Assembly (NCBI RefSeq): GCF_011947365.2
Contig: NZ_JAAVSH020000001.1
Location: forward strand, 2,814,301-2,848,005
Source: an endosymbiont of Lamellibrachia barhami
GTDB lineage: Bacteria > Pseudomonadota > Gammaproteobacteria > Chromatiales > Chromatiaceae
Length of the DNA stretch: 33,705 nucleotides
Direction of reading: 5' to 3'
The notes beneath the pieces are model-generated. The model was given only the letters and a program-made list of their open reading frames with translations, had not been told where the DNA came from and made no database searches. Below, one piece after another: positions 17,414 through 28,790 of the stretch. How positions within the stretch are numbered: the stretch's first letter is position 1; each line of letters begins with the position of its first letter. The translations under genes were made by a program, and so were the position numbers.

Positions 17414-18412
17414 TCAGTGCATAAACTGATCGTCGATGCCTTCCGGCGGCCAACGCTCGAGGCGCATGCCAAGAGAGAGTCCGCGGCGGGCAAGGACATC
17501 CTTGATCTCTGTAAGAGACTTCTTGCCAAGATTAGGCGTCTTGAGAAGCTCAACTTCCGTCCGCTGAATCAGATCGCCGATCAGGAAGATATTCTCAGCC
17601 TTCAGACAATTTGCTGAACGAACGGTGAGTTCGAGATCATCCACCGGGCGCAGCAGGATCGGATCGATTGTCGGCTCTTCGGGTTCGGCAGTCGCCTCGG
17701 CAGCTTCGGCCTGCAGATCAACAAAGACAGAAAGCTGGTCGCGCAGGATGTTTGCTGAACGACGAATCGCCTCTTCCGGATCGATTGTACCGTTGGTTTC
17801 CAACTCGATAACCAGACGATCCAGATTGGTGCGCTGTTCTACACGTGCTGCTTCAACTGAATAGGCGACACTGCGCACAGGACTGAATGAGGCATCGATC
17901 TGCAACATGCCGATAGGACGATCATCTCCAGCGGCACCCTGACGGGCGGCGGCGGGCTGATAGCCACGACCACGCCTGACCTGCAGTGTCATGTTGATCT
18001 CGCCAGACTTAGTCAAATTTGCAATCACATGATCCGGATTCGAAATCTCAACATCATGGTCAAGTGTAATGTCGCTCGCCAACACGGGACCGGGGCCCTT
18101 TTTCTGCAGTTTCAGGGTAGCCTCGTCACGCGCGTGCATTACCAAGGCAACCTGCTTCAGATTGAGCAGAATATCCAGCACATCTTCCTGCACACCTTCA
18201 ATCGTGGTGTACTCATGCAGAACATCCTGGATCTCAACGTCTGTAATCGCAGAGCCCGGCATAGATGAGAGCAGGATCCGGCGCAGCGCATTGCCCAAGG
18301 TATGACCAAAACCTCTTTCCAGGGGTTCTAAAGTCACTTTTGCATGGGTCTCGCTGATCGACTGCACATTCACAATGCGCGGCTTGAGAAACTCCGTAAC
18401 ACTTTCAGTCAT
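17414..18412 (-). CDS. rpoA: RNA polymerase alpha subunit
   Basis: 332 residues. The N-terminal dimerisation domain carries [25 protein letters not shown], the site of beta/beta' assembly. After the acidic linker ([21 protein letters not shown]) comes the C-terminal domain that contacts UP elements and activators ([37 protein letters not shown]). It lies between rpsD and rplQ, the standard alpha operon position. Confidence 0.98.
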   Translation of the reverse strand: MTESVTEFLKPRIVNVQSISETHAKVTLEPLERGFGHTLGNALRRILLSSMPGSAITDVEIQDVLHEYTTIEGVQEDVLDILLNLKQVALVMHARDEATLKLQKKGPGPVLASDITLDHDVEISNPDHVIANLTKSGEINMTLQVRRGRGYQPAAARQGAAGDDRPIGMLQIDASFSPVRSVAYSVEAARVEQRTNLDRLVIELETNGTIDPEEAIRRSANILRDQLSVFVDLQAEAAEATAEPEEPTIDPILLRPVDDLELTVRSANCLKAENIFLIGDLIQRTEVELLKTPNLGKKSLTEIKDVLARRGLSLGMRLERWPPEGIDDQFMH

Positions 18413-18433
18413 GAATCTTCCTCTCGACAGACC

Positions 18434-19054
18434 TTACTTGGAGTACAATTCAACGACGAGTTGCTCGTTGATTTCCGCAGACAAGTCGGCACGGTCGGGA
18501 ACACGCTTGAATGTTCCCTTCATCCCTTTGGGATCGACTTCAACCCAGTCTGCAAAACCATACTGCTCCGCTAATGCGAGCGCACCCTGGATGCGTACCT
18601 GTTTTTTCGCCTTTTCACGAATCGTGATCTCGTCGTCGGCGGCTACCTGGTAGGAAGCGACATTCACGATCCTGCCATTTACCAGAATTGCCTTATGGCT
18701 GACAAGCTGACGCGCTTCTGAGCGAGTGGAGCCGAAGCCCATGCGGTAGATGACGTTATCGAGACGACACTCGAGAAGTTGCAGCAGGTTCTCACCGGTT
18801 GCACCCTTCTGCTGCGCAGCAGCCTTATAATAGTTGCGAAACTGACGCTCCATCACACCGTAGATGCGACGTACTTTCTGCTTTTCGCGCAATTGCAGAC
18901 CGTAGTCAGAGACGCGACGACGACGGTCGCCACTCTGGCCCGGAACCTTCTCCATGTTACACTTGGAATCTAAGGAACGGACGCGGCTCTTCAGGAACAG
19001 ATCTGTTCCCTCGCGGCGACTCAATTTACATTTGGGACCAATGTACCTTGCCAT
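18434..19054 (-). CDS. rpsD: 30S ribosomal protein S4
   Basis: 206 residues with the [24 protein letters not shown]-terminus, the [22 protein letters not shown] block and the S4 RNA-binding domain ([35 protein letters not shown]). S4 starts 16S 5'-domain assembly, and in E. coli it also represses the alpha operon through its leader. It lacks the zinc cysteines of the C+ type. It lies 15 bases after rpsK. Confidence 0.98.
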   Translation of the reverse strand: MARYIGPKCKLSRREGTDLFLKSRVRSLDSKCNMEKVPGQSGDRRRRVSDYGLQLREKQKVRRIYGVMERQFRNYYKAAAQQKGATGENLLQLLECRLDNVIYRMGFGSTRSEARQLVSHKAILVNGRIVNVASYQVAADDEITIREKAKKQVRIQGALALAEQYGFADWVEVDPKGMKGTFKRVPDRADLSAEINEQLVVELYSK

Positions 19055-19069
19055 GATACGACTCCAGAA

Positions 19070-19459
19070 TCAGACCCGGCGCTTCTTAGGAGGCCGGCAA
19101 CCGTTATGCGGTATAGGGGTTACGTCGGAGATGCTGGTAATCTTGAATCCAGCATTGTTCAAAGCACGCACGGCAGACTCACGACCAGGGCCAGGGCCTT
19201 TGACGTTAACGTCAAGATTTCTTACCCCAAATTCCTTGACCATCTGACCTGCACGATCTGCTGCAACCTGTGCAGCGAATGGAGTGCTCTTGCGTGAACC
19301 ACGGAAACCGGAACCGCCGGCAGTGGCCCAACCCAGGGTGTTGCCCTGACGGTCGGTAATGGTAATGATGGTGTTATTAAACGACGCGTGTACATGCGCG
19401 ATGCCATCAGTAACGGTCTTTTTGACCTTCTTCTTGGAACGGCCAGTTGGTTTTGCCAT
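19070..19459 (-). CDS. rpsK: 30S ribosomal protein S11
   Basis: 129 residues with [21 protein letters not shown], the [17 protein letters not shown] core and the basic C-terminus [12 protein letters not shown]11 lines the platform around the mRNA exit. It lies 34 bases after rpsM. Confidence 0.98.
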   Translation of the reverse strand: MAKPTGRSKKKVKKTVTDGIAHVHASFNNTIITITDRQGNTLGWATAGGSGFRGSRKSTPFAAQVAADRAGQMVKEFGVRNLDVNVKGPGPGRESAVRALNNAGFKITSISDVTPIPHNGCRPPKKRRV

Positions 19460-19493
19460 TATCTGTTCCTGCGAACTCGTTTATGCGTGAATC

Positions 19494-19850
19494 TTAACGC
19501 TTGATCGGACGACGTGGACCTTTGCGGGTCCGCGCATTGGTCTTGGTGCGCTGACCACGCAGCGGCAGACCACGACGATGACGGATGCCCCGATTACAAC
19601 CGAGATCCATCAGCCGCTTGATATTCATCGAAACCTCACGACGCAGATCACCTTCGACTGTGATCTTGCCGATGATGGCACGAATTGCATCGACCTGACC
19701 CTCGCTCAGCTCCTGGATCTTGGCAGAAGGCTCAATACCAACCTCTTTACAGATCTCTGTGGCGCGAGTGCGACCAATGCCATAGATCGATGTCAGCGCA
19801 ATGACTGCGTGTTTGCGATCTGGAATGTTGACTCCTGCGATTCGAGCCAT
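19494..19850 (-). CDS. rpsM: 30S ribosomal protein S13
   Basis: 118 residues starting [20 protein letters not shown]; the start at 19850 is preferred because it matches the family N-terminus, with AGGAG upstream. The helix-hairpin-helix part ([17 protein letters not shown]) and the basic tail ([21 protein letters not shown]) contact 16S rRNA, the A- and P-site tRNAs and the bridge to L5. It is the first gene of the alpha operon proper. Confidence 0.97.
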   Translation of the reverse strand: MARIAGVNIPDRKHAVIALTSIYGIGRTRATEICKEVGIEPSAKIQELSEGQVDAIRAIIGKITVEGDLRREVSMNIKRLMDLGCNRGIRHRRGLPLRGQRTKTNARTRKGPRRPIKR

Positions 19851-19958
19851 TCTCAATTCTCCTGAACTTCTCAAGCGACTTTCGTTGAGCGTAAGCGGTC
19901 AATAGTACCCACCCCCGCTAAATAAATCAAGCGGCAAATACTAATTCACCTTGCGATT
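19851..19958 (-). promoter_or_regulatory. Alpha-operon leader with competing stems
   Basis: This 108-base gap before rpsM holds three mutually complementary 5-mers on the plus strand: AGCGG (19894-19898), CCGCT (19915-19919) and AGCGG (19930-19934). The middle one can pair with either neighbour, giving two exclusive hairpins. In E. coli a pseudoknotted leader here binds S4. That this is an S4-responsive leader is an inference from position. Confidence 0.35.
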
Positions 19959-20072
19959 TTAGCCTTGGCGTTGCTTGTGGCGGCCTTCTTTACAGATGAC
20001 CCGCACGACGCCTTTGCGGCGAACGATCTTGCAATTACGGCAGATCTTTTTTACCGATGCACGTACTTTCAT
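19959..20072 (-). CDS. rpmJ: 50S ribosomal protein L36
   Basis: A 37-residue protein starting [20 protein letters not shown] and ending GRHKQRQG. The zinc ribbon ligands are Cys11, Cys14, Cys27 and His32, so this is the zinc-containing form. GGAG precedes the ATG. It lies between secY and rpsM, as expected for the end of the spc operon. Confidence 0.97.
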   Translation of the reverse strand: MKVRASVKKICRNCKIVRRKGVVRVICKEGRHKQRQG

Positions 20073-20208
20073 GAACCTGTCTCCAAAATCCCATCAGTGC
20101 AGGCTGGAAAACCAAGCTGCACATGCCTGGCGGGGCTAACCTGCCAATTTAAACTAACTGTGAACCACCGTCATCAATCGCTGACAGATGGTTAAGTAAT
20201 CAATGATG

Positions 20209-21561
20209 TCAGCGGACCAGACCGCCGCCACCACCTTTGAGGTTGGCTTTCTTCATCAAACCTTCGTATTGATGAGACATCAGGTGCGCTTGTACCTGCG
20301 CCATGAAATCCATTACCACCACCACGATGATCAACAAAGACGTACCACCGAAATAGAAGGGCACGTTCCAACCAACGATCAGAAACTCAGGTAACAGACA
20401 GACTGATGTAATGTAAATCGCTCCAGCCAGGGTCAAGCGTGACATCACACCATCAATGTACTTTGCAGTCTGCTCGCCTGGACGAATGCCGGGAATGAAG
20501 GCACCGGATCGCTTCAGGTTGTCCGCTGTCTCCCTGGAGTTGAAAACCAGAGCCGTATAGAAGAAGCAGAAGAAAATTATCGCAGCCGCATAAGCCATGA
20601 CATAGACCGGCTCGCCAGGGGAAAGCTTGGAAAAAATGTCCTGGATCCAACGCGTGTCTTCACTATTGCCAAACCACTGCCCGAGCGTTGCCGGGAACAA
20701 GATGATACTGGAGGCGAATATAGGCGGAATGACGCCTGCCATATTGAGCTTCAGTGGCAAGTGTGTGCTTTGCGCCGCCATCAAACGCCGACCCTGCTGA
20801 CGTTTCGCATAGTTGACTGTAATCCTGCGCTGGCCACGCTCAACAAAGACGACAAAGCCCGTCACTGCGATTGCCAGGACGAACAGGAAAAGGATCGTCA
20901 ACGCATTCAGCTCACCGGTACGGGCCAATTCAAGCGTGCCGCCTATCGCCGAAGGCAGACCCGCAACGATACCGGCAAAAATGATCATGGAGATACCATT
21001 GCCGATACCACGCTCCGTGATCTGCTCACCCAACCACATCAGAAACATCGTTCCAGTAACCAGAGAGACTGCGGCAGTGACGATAAAGCCCAAACCCTGC
21101 TGGGCAACAACGGATTCCCCGCCAACCGTCTGGCTCTGCAGTGCGATTGAGATACCAACTGCTTGAAACGTTGCCAGCACTACAGTGCCGTAGCGCGTGT
21201 ACTGGGTAATCTTGCGACGCCCTGCCTCACCCTCTTTCTTCAACTGCTCAAGCGTGGGGATAACAGCCGACATCAGCTGCATAATGATAGAAGCAGAGAT
21301 GTAGGGCATGATACCAAGCGCGAAAAGACTCGCACGTTCAAGCGCCCCACCGGAGAACATATTGAACATATCCAGGATCGAGCCCTGGGTCTGCTCAAAC
21401 AGTGCAGCAAGCGCAACAGGATTTACGCCAGGCACGGGAATGAACGTGCCAATACGAAAAACCAGTAACGCACCAGCAACAAAAAGCAGTCGCTGTCGCA
21501 ACTCCGTCAGGCGGCCCATGCCGCCCAACGAGTTCATCATGGAAGCGCCTTGACCAGCCAT
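20209..21561 (-). CDS. secY: Preprotein translocase subunit SecY
   Basis: 450 residues and ten transmembrane helices forming the Sec channel with SecE and SecG. Visible marks are [10 protein letters not shown] in the first periplasmic loop, MLNMF-like [29 protein letters not shown] in helix 2, [21 protein letters not shown], the [16 protein letters not shown] stretch, and the cytoplasmic [18 protein letters not shown] and [14 protein letters not shown] loops. The ATG follows the rplO stop with no gap, suggesting translational coupling. The partner secE is also in this window (31754). Confidence 0.98.
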   Translation of the reverse strand: MAGQGASMMNSLGGMGRLTELRQRLLFVAGALLVFRIGTFIPVPGVNPVALAALFEQTQGSILDMFNMFSGGALERASLFALGIMPYISASIIMQLMSAVIPTLEQLKKEGEAGRRKITQYTRYGTVVLATFQAVGISIALQSQTVGGESVVAQQGLGFIVTAAVSLVTGTMFLMWLGEQITERGIGNGISMIIFAGIVAGLPSAIGGTLELARTGELNALTILFLFVLAIAVTGFVVFVERGQRRITVNYAKRQQGRRLMAAQSTHLPLKLNMAGVIPPIFASSIILFPATLGQWFGNSEDTRWIQDIFSKLSPGEPVYVMAYAAAIIFFCFFYTALVFNSRETADNLKRSGAFIPGIRPGEQTAKYIDGVMSRLTLAGAIYITSVCLLPEFLIVGWNVPFYFGGTSLLIIVVVVMDFMAQVQAHLMSHQYEGLMKKANLKGGGGGLVR

Positions 21562-21996
21562 TTAGTCCTCGACCTTGCCGCCAGCCGCTTCGATAGCGGC
21601 ACGCGCACCCTTGGTTACACCAATACCTTTTACAGTGACGGCGCGTTCGATCGAGCCGGAGACAACGATCTTGGCGCGTCGAATCACCTTAGTGATAACA
21701 CCGGCCTTCTTCAGCGCCTCCAGGTCAACAGCTTCGCCCTCGACCTTGGCAAGCTCGCTCAAACGCACTTCGGCGGTTACCATGCCGATCCGGGAGCTAA
21801 AACCAACCTTGGGAAGCCGACGCTGCAGTGGCATCTGACCACCTTCGAATCCGACCTTGTGGAAACCGCCATTACGGGATTTCTGTCCCTTATGGCCACG
21901 ACCACAGGTCTTGCCGAGACCACTGCCAATACCACGCCCAACGCGTTTTTTGGCAGACTTACTGCCTTCAGGAGGCTGTAAACCATTAAGTCGCAT
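21562..21996 (-). CDS. rplO: 50S ribosomal protein L15
   Basis: 144 residues. It has the Gly/Arg-rich RNA-binding N-terminal half ([30 protein letters not shown], read in segments) and [15 protein letters not shown]. It lies one base after rpmD and abuts secY. Confidence 0.97.
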   Translation of the reverse strand: MRLNGLQPPEGSKSAKKRVGRGIGSGLGKTCGRGHKGQKSRNGGFHKVGFEGGQMPLQRRLPKVGFSSRIGMVTAEVRLSELAKVEGEAVDLEALKKAGVITKVIRRAKIVVSGSIERAVTVKGIGVTKGARAAIEAAGGKVED

Positions 21997-21997
21997 C

Positions 21998-22186
21998 TCA
22001 GGACTCCTCGACCTTGACCATATAGGAAACCTTGTTCACCATACCGCGGGTACAAGGCGTGTCTTCAACTTCAACCGTCTGGTGCATACGGCGCAATCCC
22101 AAACCACGCGCACAAGCCTTGTGGCCAGCCAGTCGTCCGTTCATGCTTCGCACCAAAGTGACCTGCATCATTTTCTTGTCAGACAT
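21998..22186 (-). CDS. rpmD: 50S ribosomal protein L30
   Basis: 62 residues ([20 protein letters not shown], then [29 protein letters not shown]). This is the short bacterial L30. It begins 3 bases after the rpsE stop. Confidence 0.96.
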   Translation of the reverse strand: MSDKKMMQVTLVRSMNGRLAGHKACARGLGLRRMHQTVEVEDTPCTRGMVNKVSYMVKVEES

Positions 22187-22189
22187 GAG

Positions 22190-22696
22190 TTACCCCAGAA
22201 TCTCTTCGACAGTCTTGCCGCGCTTGGCCGCTGCTGACTCAGCATCAGCCATCTCTTTCAGACCATTGATCGTCGCGCGGACTACATTCATCGGATTGTT
22301 CGTGCCGATACACTTCGCCAACACATTTTGCACACCAACCACCTCGAAGACAGCACGCATGGCGCCGCCTGCGATGATGCCAGTACCTTCAGATGCAGGC
22401 TGCATATAGACCTTGGCTGCGCCATGGCGGCCTACTATCGGATACTGCAGCGTGTTGCCGTTCATCCTAATGGAAACCATGTTCTTGCGAGCAGTCTCCA
22501 TCGCCTTTTGGATGGCAATCGGCACTTCGCGGGCCTTGCCGGTACCAAAACCAACACGCCCCTCTCCGTCGCCAACCACGGTCAGAGCAGAGAAGCCGAA
22601 CTGGCGACCACCTTTGACAACCTTGGCGACACGGTTGACGTTAATAAGCTTTTCAAGCAGATCATCGCCTTCCGGCTTTGCATTATAATTTGCCAT
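22190..22696 (-). CDS. rpsE: 30S ribosomal protein S5
   Basis: 168 residues. It has the N-terminal dsRNA-binding-like domain ([46 protein letters not shown]) and the C-terminal domain with [20 protein letters not shown]5 helps decoding accuracy and mRNA unwinding at the entry site. Confidence 0.98.
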   Translation of the reverse strand: MANYNAKPEGDDLLEKLINVNRVAKVVKGGRQFGFSALTVVGDGEGRVGFGTGKAREVPIAIQKAMETARKNMVSIRMNGNTLQYPIVGRHGAAKVYMQPASEGTGIIAGGAMRAVFEVVGVQNVLAKCIGTNNPMNVVRATINGLKEMADAESAAAKRGKTVEEILG

Positions 22697-22708
22697 AACC
22701 TCGAACCC

Positions 22709-23065
22709 TTAAAATTGCAGACCGGCTTCGCGTGCCGCATCAGCCAAGGCCTTTACGCGACCGTGATAACGAAAACCCGAGCGATCAAATGCAACCTGCT
22801 CGATACCCGCCTCTTTCGCCCTTTCAGCGATATATTTACCAACTACAGAGGCAGCTGCCGCATTTCCACTCGCGCCTGAGAGTTCACCTCGAACACTCTT
22901 ATCCAGAGTGGAAGCGCTCACCAGAACTTCAGCGCCAGTAGGCGCGATGATCTGCGCATAGATATGCTTTGGCGTACGGTGAATGGCCAGACGATGGACG
23001 CCCAGTTCACGAATCTTTGCGCGTGTCCGACGACTACGACGTAGACGAGATTGTTTCTTATCCAT
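22709..23065 (-). CDS. rplR: 50S ribosomal protein L18
   Basis: 118 residues: a basic N-terminus ([20 protein letters not shown]), then [15 protein letters not shown] and the C-terminal [26 protein letters not shown]. It binds 5S rRNA with L5. It lies 9 bases after rplF. Confidence 0.97.
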   Translation of the reverse strand: MDKKQSRLRRSRRTRAKIRELGVHRLAIHRTPKHIYAQIIAPTGAEVLVSASTLDKSVRGELSGASGNAAAASVVGKYIAERAKEAGIEQVAFDRSGFRYHGRVKALADAAREAGLQF

Positions 23066-23074
23066 CGTTTAACC

Positions 23075-23608
23075 CTATTTCTTCTTGGCTTCTTTACGAA
23101 TCACATGTTCGTCGGAATAACGGACACCTTTGCCTTTGTAAGGCTCCGGCGGACGGTACCCGCGAACTTCGGCCGCAACCTGCCCGACCAGCTGCTTATC
23201 TATACCCGAAACAACAATCTCAGTTTGTGAGGGTGTTGCTATTTCAATACCCTCCGGCACCGCATATTCCACCGGATGCGAAAAACCGAGACTCAGATTG
23301 AGCACTTTACCCTTGGCCTGAGCACGATAACCAACGCCGACGAGCTCAAGCTTACGCTCATATCCCTGAGTGACACCGGTAACAAGATTGTTGATGAGTG
23401 CGCGCATCGTGCCGGCCATCGCCCAGGAATGCTTGTCTTCCTGTTTGGGAGAGACCTTGATAACGCCATCATCCTGATTGATTGCCACCAGATCGTTTAC
23501 GAGCAACTCCATCGTGCCTTTAGGACCCTTGACAGCGACACTCTGACCATCCAGCTTGACCTCAACACCTGACGGCAGAGAAATTGGACTTTTTGCTATA
23601 CGAGACAT
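23075..23608 (-). CDS. rplF: 50S ribosomal protein L6
   Basis: 177 residues from [17 protein letters not shown] at 23608; a longer frame upstream overlaps rpsH and does not match the family. The L6 signature is the C-terminal [25 protein letters not shown]6 lies at the base of the stalk near the sarcin-ricin loop. Confidence 0.97.
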   Translation of the reverse strand: MSRIAKSPISLPSGVEVKLDGQSVAVKGPKGTMELLVNDLVAINQDDGVIKVSPKQEDKHSWAMAGTMRALINNLVTGVTQGYERKLELVGVGYRAQAKGKVLNLSLGFSHPVEYAVPEGIEIATPSQTEIVVSGIDKQLVGQVAAEVRGYRPPEPYKGKGVRYSDEHVIRKEAKKK

Positions 23609-23621
23609 CTTCTTACACCCC

Positions 23622-24017
23622 TTACGCGACGATAGCGATGACTTCACCGCCCTGTCCCGCAGCGCGGGCAGCACGATCGGTCATCAAACCTTTCGAGGTG
23701 GAGATGATTGCGATACCCAAACCGTTACGTACTTTGGGAAGATCGCCGCATCCTTTATATATGCGCAGACCAGGACGACTTACCCGTTTAATCAGGTCGA
23801 TAACAGGACGCCCTTCAAAATAGCGCAGATCCACAACCATAGTCGGCTTGGATGCACTCTCGTCCATCTTGACATCCTGCACATAACCCTCGTCTTTCAG
23901 GAGGTTGGCGATTTCAATTTTCTGCTTGGATGCCGGCAGTCTGACTGAAGTCTTATTTGCCGATTGTCCGTTACGGACACGGGTGAGCAAATCCGCAATG
24001 GGATCCGACATACTCAT
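23622..24017 (-). CDS. rpsH: 30S ribosomal protein S8
   Basis: 131 residues starting [18 protein letters not shown], with GGAG 6 bases before the ATG. The C-terminal part carries [31 protein letters not shown] and [10 protein letters not shown]8 organises the 16S central domain, and in E. coli it represses the spc operon. The 88-base gap before it is the largest inside the spc section. Confidence 0.97.
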   Translation of the reverse strand: MSMSDPIADLLTRVRNGQSANKTSVRLPASKQKIEIANLLKDEGYVQDVKMDESASKPTMVVDLRYFEGRPVIDLIKRVSRPGLRIYKGCGDLPKVRNGLGIAIISTSKGLMTDRAARAAGQGGEVIAIVA

Positions 24018-24105
24018 TTCGAGCTCCTGGGGTCAGTCCGTCTTTGCGACGCGATACCCAAATATAGTTAATCCTGGCAGAAATGCCCGGAGAAAGCGGC
24101 GTATT

Positions 24106-24411
24106 CTACCAGCTTGCCTTCACAAGTCCAGGAACATCTCCGCGCATGGCCGCTTCCCGCAGCTTGTTACGGCCAAGGCCGAACTTGCGATAGAAACCAT
24201 GGGGACGACCAGTAATCCGGCAGCGGTTGTGTTTCCGGGAAACACTGGCATCGCGAGGCATCTTCTGCAGTTTGAGAACGGCGGCTTCAACCTCTTCATA
24301 TGTGCTGTCAGTATTCTTTATGACAGCCTTCAGCGCTTCACGCCTGACTGCATACTTGGCTACGGTGCGGGCACGCTTTTTCTCACGTGCAATCATGCTC
24401 TTTTTTGCCAT
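24106..24411 (-). CDS. rpsN: 30S ribosomal protein S14, long zinc-free form
   Basis: 101 residues ([40 protein letters not shown], ending [11 protein letters not shown]). The zinc-ribbon CxxC pairs of the short form are absent, so this is the C-minus type usual in gammaproteobacteria. It lies 8 bases after rplE. Confidence 0.97.
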   Translation of the reverse strand: MAKKSMIAREKKRARTVAKYAVRREALKAVIKNTDSTYEEVEAAVLKLQKMPRDASVSRKHNRCRITGRPHGFYRKFGLGRNKLREAAMRGDVPGLVKASW

Positions 24412-24419
24412 AACGAAAC

Positions 24420-24959
24420 TCAGTTCTTAAAGGGAAACTTAAAGGCTTCCAGCAGTGCACGTCCCTCTTCATCGGTACGTGCAGTGGTGGTAATCGTAAT
24501 ATCGAGTCCACGCAACTTATCGATTTTATCGTAATCGATCTCCGGGAACATGATCTGCTCTGTCACGCCCATGCTGTAGTTTCCACGACCATCGAAAGAT
24601 TTTCCGTTCATACCACGGAAATCCCGAATACGCGGAATTGCTACATTGATCAGGCGGTCGAGAAACTCATACATGCGCTCTCTGCGCAGAGTCACCTTAC
24701 ACCCAATTGGCCAGCCTTCGCGGACTTTGAAACCTGCGATGGACTTACGGGCATAAGTGATAATCGCTTTCTGCCCGGCGATTTTCTCCATATCGTTCAC
24801 CGCGAACTCAAGGATCTTTTTATCGCCGATGGCCTCACCAACACCCATATTAAGGGTAATCTTGGTGATGCGCGGTACCTGCATAATGCTCTGGAACTGA
24901 AACTTGTCCATCAACTGCTGGACAACAGTGTCAGTGTACTGTTGCTGTAATCTTGCCAT
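24420..24959 (-). CDS. rplE: 50S ribosomal protein L5
   Basis: 179 residues with [19 protein letters not shown], the [23 protein letters not shown] block and the C-terminal [21 protein letters not shown]5 binds 5S rRNA and makes bridge contacts with S13. It lies 13 bases after rplX. Confidence 0.98.
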   Translation of the reverse strand: MARLQQQYTDTVVQQLMDKFQFQSIMQVPRITKITLNMGVGEAIGDKKILEFAVNDMEKIAGQKAIITYARKSIAGFKVREGWPIGCKVTLRRERMYEFLDRLINVAIPRIRDFRGMNGKSFDGRGNYSMGVTEQIMFPEIDYDKIDKLRGLDITITTTARTDEEGRALLEAFKFPFKN

Positions 24960-24972
24960 TGCCGGACTTGCC

Positions 24973-25293
24973 TCAGATATCTACGACTTCGCCGCTGGAT
25001 TTGAACACTCGAACCTTTTTGCCGTCTTCAAGGGTCTTGAAGCCAACACGGTCACCCTTTCCGCTCGCGGGATCGAACAGGGCAACATTGGAGATATGCA
25101 TAGGCATCTCCTTATCGAGAATACCACCAGGCTCACCCTTATTCGGGTTTGGCTTGGTGTGCTTCTTCGCCATGTTGATATTTTCGACAACGACACGCTC
25201 GTTTTCCATCATGCGAATGATGGTCCCGCGCTTACCCTTGTCTTTACCCGCGACGACGATAACCTCGTCGCCTTTCTTAATCTTGTTTGCCAT
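24973..25293 (-). CDS. rplX: 50S ribosomal protein L24
   Basis: 106 residues from [23 protein letters not shown] (read as a KOW domain); the longer frame to 25323 adds non-family residues and overlaps the end of rplN. It starts assembly of the large subunit. It lies 10 bases after rplN. Confidence 0.96.
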   Translation of the reverse strand: MANKIKKGDEVIVVAGKDKGKRGTIIRMMENERVVVENINMAKKHTKPNPNKGEPGGILDKEMPMHISNVALFDPASGKGDRVGFKTLEDGKKVRVFKSSGEVVDI

Positions 25294-25303
25294 GTCTGCC
25301 GCC

Positions 25304-25672
25304 TCACAAAACCTCTGGTGCAAGCGAAATGATCTTCATAAATCGCTCGCTCCGTAATTCACGGGTAACAGGTCCGAAGATACGAGTACCAATCGGCTGC
25401 AGCTGAGCATTCAGCAGTACAGCAGAATTGGTATCAAATCGAATCACTGAACCGTCAGGACGACGCACACCTTTTTTCGTGCGCACGACTACTGCATTGT
25501 AGACGTCGCCTTTCTTAACCTTGCCGCGAGGGATCGCATCCTTCACGCTAACCTTTATGATATCGCCAATTCCGGCGTATCGACGGTGCGAACCGCCCAG
25601 TACCTTTATGCACTGAACCCGCTTTGCGCCGCTGTTATCGGCAACATTCAGGCTTGTCTGCATCTGAATCAT
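25304..25672 (-). CDS. rplN: 50S ribosomal protein L14
   Basis: 122 residues: [20 protein letters not shown], the [22 protein letters not shown] core and the C-terminal [21 protein letters not shown]14 forms an intersubunit bridge and binds the silencing factor RsfS in bacteria. It is the first gene of the spc section, 53 bases after rpsQ. Confidence 0.98.
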   Translation of the reverse strand: MIQMQTSLNVADNSGAKRVQCIKVLGGSHRRYAGIGDIIKVSVKDAIPRGKVKKGDVYNAVVVRTKKGVRRPDGSVIRFDTNSAVLLNAQLQPIGTRIFGPVTRELRSERFMKIISLAPEVL

Positions 25673-25725
25673 GGTTCTGCCCTAAATAGTATTAATCTCT
25701 GCCGGCAAAATATTTTGCCTACCGA

Positions 25726-25986
25726 TCAGCTGGCGCGCTCGATAACCTTTACCAGCCGCCACTTCTTCGTCTTGGACATGGGTCGGCACTGTTCGACCAT
25801 CACCGTATCACCCTGGTTGCATTCGTTGCTCTCGTCGTGCGCGAGCACTTTCGTGGAACGACGTATGTATTTTCCATAAAGCGGATGTTTTACCTGACGC
25901 TCAATCGAAACGGTAATGGACTTATCCATTGCACTGCTAACGACCTGACCAACTAGAGTGCGGTTACTGGCTGCCTGTTCGCTCAT
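25726..25986 (-). CDS. rpsQ: 30S ribosomal protein S17
   Basis: 86 residues with the OB-fold motifs [33 protein letters not shown] and [20 protein letters not shown]. It overlaps rpmC by 4 bases. Confidence 0.97.
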   Translation of the reverse strand: MSEQAASNRTLVGQVVSSAMDKSITVSIERQVKHPLYGKYIRRSTKVLAHDESNECNQGDTVMVEQCRPMSKTKKWRLVKVIERAS

Positions 25987-26183
25987 GATGCGCTGCCCGA
26001 TTTCTGTTCATTCATAACTGTTTTAACACGCGCGATATCCTTACGAACCGTATTCATACGATCGGGACGCGCCAACTGACCGGTGCCCTTCTGCATACGC
26101 AGGTTGAACTGCTCTTTCTGCAGTTCTTCAAGAGCAACGTTCAACTCCTCAGAGGACTTTTCACGCAATTCGTTCGCATTCAT
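25983..26183 (-). CDS. rpmC: 50S ribosomal protein L29
   Basis: 66 residues ([20 protein letters not shown]...[20 protein letters not shown]), a two-helix protein near the tunnel exit. The ATG at 26183 shares one base with the rplP stop (TGATG); a GTG one codon earlier is possible. Confidence 0.95.
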   Translation of the reverse strand: MNANELREKSSEELNVALEELQKEQFNLRMQKGTGQLARPDRMNTVRKDIARVKTVMNEQKSGSAS

Positions 26184-26596
26184 CACATCACCGTCCGTTT
26201 CACGAATGTAGTGGAAACCGGCAGCTTGGCTGATGCCAACGCAAACGCTTCACGAGCCAGCTCTTCCGAAATACCTTCGATTTCATAGAGCATGCGGCCG
26301 GGCTGGATCTGCGCCACCCAGTACTCCACATTACCTTTGCCTTTACCCTGACGAACTTCCAAAGGTTTCTTTGTAATTGGTTTGTCCGGAAACACCCGTA
26401 TCCACATATTTCCGCCACGTTTTACATGACGGGAAATGGCTCGACGCGCTGCCTCTATCTGGCGAGCGGTAATACGTCCACGACCGGTTGATTTCAGACC
26501 GAACTCACCAAAAGAGACGCTGCTACCAGTGACCGCAAGGCCACGGTTTCGACCCTTGTGCTGTTTACGGAATTTTGTTCGTTTTGGCTGCAACAT
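26183..26596 (-). CDS. rplP: 50S ribosomal protein L16
   Basis: 137 residues starting [20 protein letters not shown], with [20 protein letters not shown] and [20 protein letters not shown]. It helps shape the A-site region of the large subunit. It lies 3 bases after rpsC. Confidence 0.97.
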   Translation of the reverse strand: MLQPKRTKFRKQHKGRNRGLAVTGSSVSFGEFGLKSTGRGRITARQIEAARRAISRHVKRGGNMWIRVFPDKPITKKPLEVRQGKGKGNVEYWVAQIQPGRMLYEIEGISEELAREAFALASAKLPVSTTFVKRTVM

Positions 26597-26599
26597 CGA

Positions 26600-27283
26600 T
26601 TACGACCTCTTCGCGCCGGGTTTGTTTTTTGGTGCAGCTTCAGCAAGTTCGCCGTCACTAAAAATTTCGCCCTTAAAAATCCATACCTTGACACCGATGA
26701 TACCGTAGGTGGTATTCGCCTCAGCGAAACCGTAGTCGATATCTGCGCGTAATGTGTGTAGCGGGACGCGGCCTTCGAGGTACCACTCACTACGGGCAAT
26801 TTCTGCGCCATTCAGGCGACCACCGATGTTTATCTTGATACCTTCGGCACCGAGTCGCATGGCATTTTGAACCGAACGCTTCATCGCCCGACGGAACATG
26901 ACGCGGCGCTCCAACTGCTGTGCAACGCCCTCGGCGACCAACTGGGCATCGAGTTCCGGCTTACGGATCTCTTCGATGCTGATATGCACCGGAATTCCCA
27001 TCATGTCGGATACAACAGCACGCAGCTTATCGATATCCTCGCCTTTCTTACCGATCACAAGGCCAGGCCGCGCTGTATGAACGGTAATGTGGGCATTCTT
27101 GGCTGGACGATCGACCTGGATCCTGCTGACTGAAGACTGCGCCAGGCGTTTCTTCAGGAATGCACGAACCTTAAGATCCATATTCAGCAGATCAGGGAAC
27201 TGCTTTGAATCCGCGTACCACTTGGAAGTCCAGTCCTTAACGATGCCCAGACGTATTCCGGTAGGATGTACTTTCTGACCCAT
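26600..27283 (-). CDS. rpsC: 30S ribosomal protein S3
   Basis: 227 residues: [18 protein letters not shown], a KH domain with the GxxG loop in [10 protein letters not shown], and the C-terminal domain ([22 protein letters not shown]-like, [34 protein letters not shown]). S3 lines the mRNA entry channel. Confidence 0.98.
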   Translation of the reverse strand: MGQKVHPTGIRLGIVKDWTSKWYADSKQFPDLLNMDLKVRAFLKKRLAQSSVSRIQVDRPAKNAHITVHTARPGLVIGKKGEDIDKLRAVVSDMMGIPVHISIEEIRKPELDAQLVAEGVAQQLERRVMFRRAMKRSVQNAMRLGAEGIKINIGGRLNGAEIARSEWYLEGRVPLHTLRADIDYGFAEANTTYGIIGVKVWIFKGEIFSDGELAEAAPKNKPGAKRS

Positions 27284-27301
27284 ATCGGCCTCTCTAACCT
27301 G

Positions 27302-27634
27302 TTACTTGTCGGCAACAGTCACGGTAATGTGACTGGTGCGCTTTAGAATCCGGGAAGCACGACCTTTCGCCCGTGCTCTGATGCGTTTCATGGTTGGACC
27401 TTCGTCCACACCAATCACTGCAACCTTGAGCTCGTCAATATCCGCGCCTTCATTGTGCTCTGCGTTAGCGATAGCGGATTCGAGAACCTTCTTCACCAGG
27501 AGGGCACCTTTCTTCTTGCTGAAAGCAAGAATATTCAGTGCCTGCTCGACTGGTAGCCCTCGAACCTGATCTGCAACCAGACGCCCCTTTTGGGCCGACA
27601 TACGTGCATGTCGCAATTTTGCTGTTGCCTGCAT
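27302..27634 (-). CDS. rplV: 50S ribosomal protein L22
   Basis: 110 residues with [16 protein letters not shown]-like N-terminus, [20 protein letters not shown] and the tunnel-lining hairpin region [21 protein letters not shown]. This loop is where macrolide-resistance changes arise; nothing unusual is seen. Confidence 0.97.
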   Translation of the reverse strand: MQATAKLRHARMSAQKGRLVADQVRGLPVEQALNILAFSKKKGALLVKKVLESAIANAEHNEGADIDELKVAVIGVDEGPTMKRIRARAKGRASRILKRTSHITVTVADK

Positions 27635-27646
27635 TATGAATTCCTC

Positions 27647-27919
27647 TTACCTGGACTTCTTATCGGCAGTATGACCCCGATAAGTACGGGTCAGCGCGAA
27701 TTCACCGAGCTTATGTCCAACCATGTTCTCGGAAATGATCACCGGAACATGTTGACGACCATTGTGTATTGCTATGGTAAGCCCCACCATCTCAGGCAAA
27801 ACCATGGACCTGCGGGACCAGGTTTTGATTGGGCGCTTATTATTCTGCGCTACTGCCTCTTCCACCTTTTTCGCCAGGTGATGATCGACAAACGGGCCTT
27901 TGCGAATTGAACGTGGCAC
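27647..27919 (-). CDS. rpsS: 30S ribosomal protein S19
   Basis: 90 residues: [60 protein letters not shown] and [13 protein letters not shown]19 forms a complex with S13 in the 30S head. Confidence 0.98.
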   Translation of the reverse strand: MPRSIRKGPFVDHHLAKKVEEAVAQNNKRPIKTWSRRSMVLPEMVGLTIAIHNGRQHVPVIISENMVGHKLGEFALTRTYRGHTADKKSR

Positions 27920-27939
27920 GACACTAACCCCTAATTAAT

Positions 27940-28767
27940 TTACTTACGGTTCCGACGACGAATAATCATCTTGTCGGTACGCTTGTTGCTTCGGGTTTTG
28001 TAACCCTTCGCCGGCGTACCCCAGGGTGAAACCGGATGCCGGCCTCCTGACGTACGACCCTCACCACCGCCATGCGGGTGGTCCACAGGGTTCATCACAA
28101 CACCGCGAACGGTGGGACGAACACCTCTCCAGCGCTTCGCACCGGCCTTTCCGAGTGAACGGAGACTATGCTCAGGATTGGAAACTTCACCCATCACTGC
28201 CCGACAGTCAGCGTGAACCTTTCGCATCTCACCGGAGCGGAGACGAAGGGTCGCATAATCACCTTCACGAGCAATCAACTGAACTGAAGCGCCGGCAGAA
28301 CGCGCCAACTGCGCACCCTTGCCCGGCTTCATCTCAATACAGTGCACCACCGAACCCATCGGCATGTTGCGCAGCGGCAGGCAGTTTCCCAGGCCAATCG
28401 GCGCATCAGCACCGGAACGCACTTCGTCACCAGCCTTAAGACCGTGGGGCGCGATGATGTATGAACGCTGACCATCTACATAGCGAATCAACGCAATATG
28501 CGCGGTACGATTCGGATCATACTCAAGACGCTCAACGACGGCGGAAACACCCTCTTTATTGCGCTTGAAATCGATAATACGATAGCGCTGCTTGTGGCCA
28601 CCACCACGATGACGCGTAGTGATGCGACCGTTATTGTTACGACCGCCAGTCTTGCTCTTCTTTGCGAGCAGCGGGCTATAGGGAGCGCCTTTATGCAGCC
28701 CAGTATTGACCACTTTTACAACAAAGCGGCGACCTGGGGAGGTCGGTTTTGTTTTAACGATTGCCAT
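27940..28767 (-). CDS. rplB: 50S ribosomal protein L2
   Basis: 275 residues. The conserved C-terminal segment near the peptidyl transferase centre is intact: [20 protein letters not shown], then [20 protein letters not shown]. This segment contains the invariant His region needed for peptidyl transfer activity. It lies 23 bases after rplW. Confidence 0.98.
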   Translation of the reverse strand: MAIVKTKPTSPGRRFVVKVVNTGLHKGAPYSPLLAKKSKTGGRNNNGRITTRHRGGGHKQRYRIIDFKRNKEGVSAVVERLEYDPNRTAHIALIRYVDGQRSYIIAPHGLKAGDEVRSGADAPIGLGNCLPLRNMPMGSVVHCIEMKPGKGAQLARSAGASVQLIAREGDYATLRLRSGEMRKVHADCRAVMGEVSNPEHSLRSLGKAGAKRWRGVRPTVRGVVMNPVDHPHGGGEGRTSGGRHPVSPWGTPAKGYKTRSNKRTDKMIIRRRNRK

Positions 28768-28790
28768 TATTCCAATCCCGTTTAATTAAC

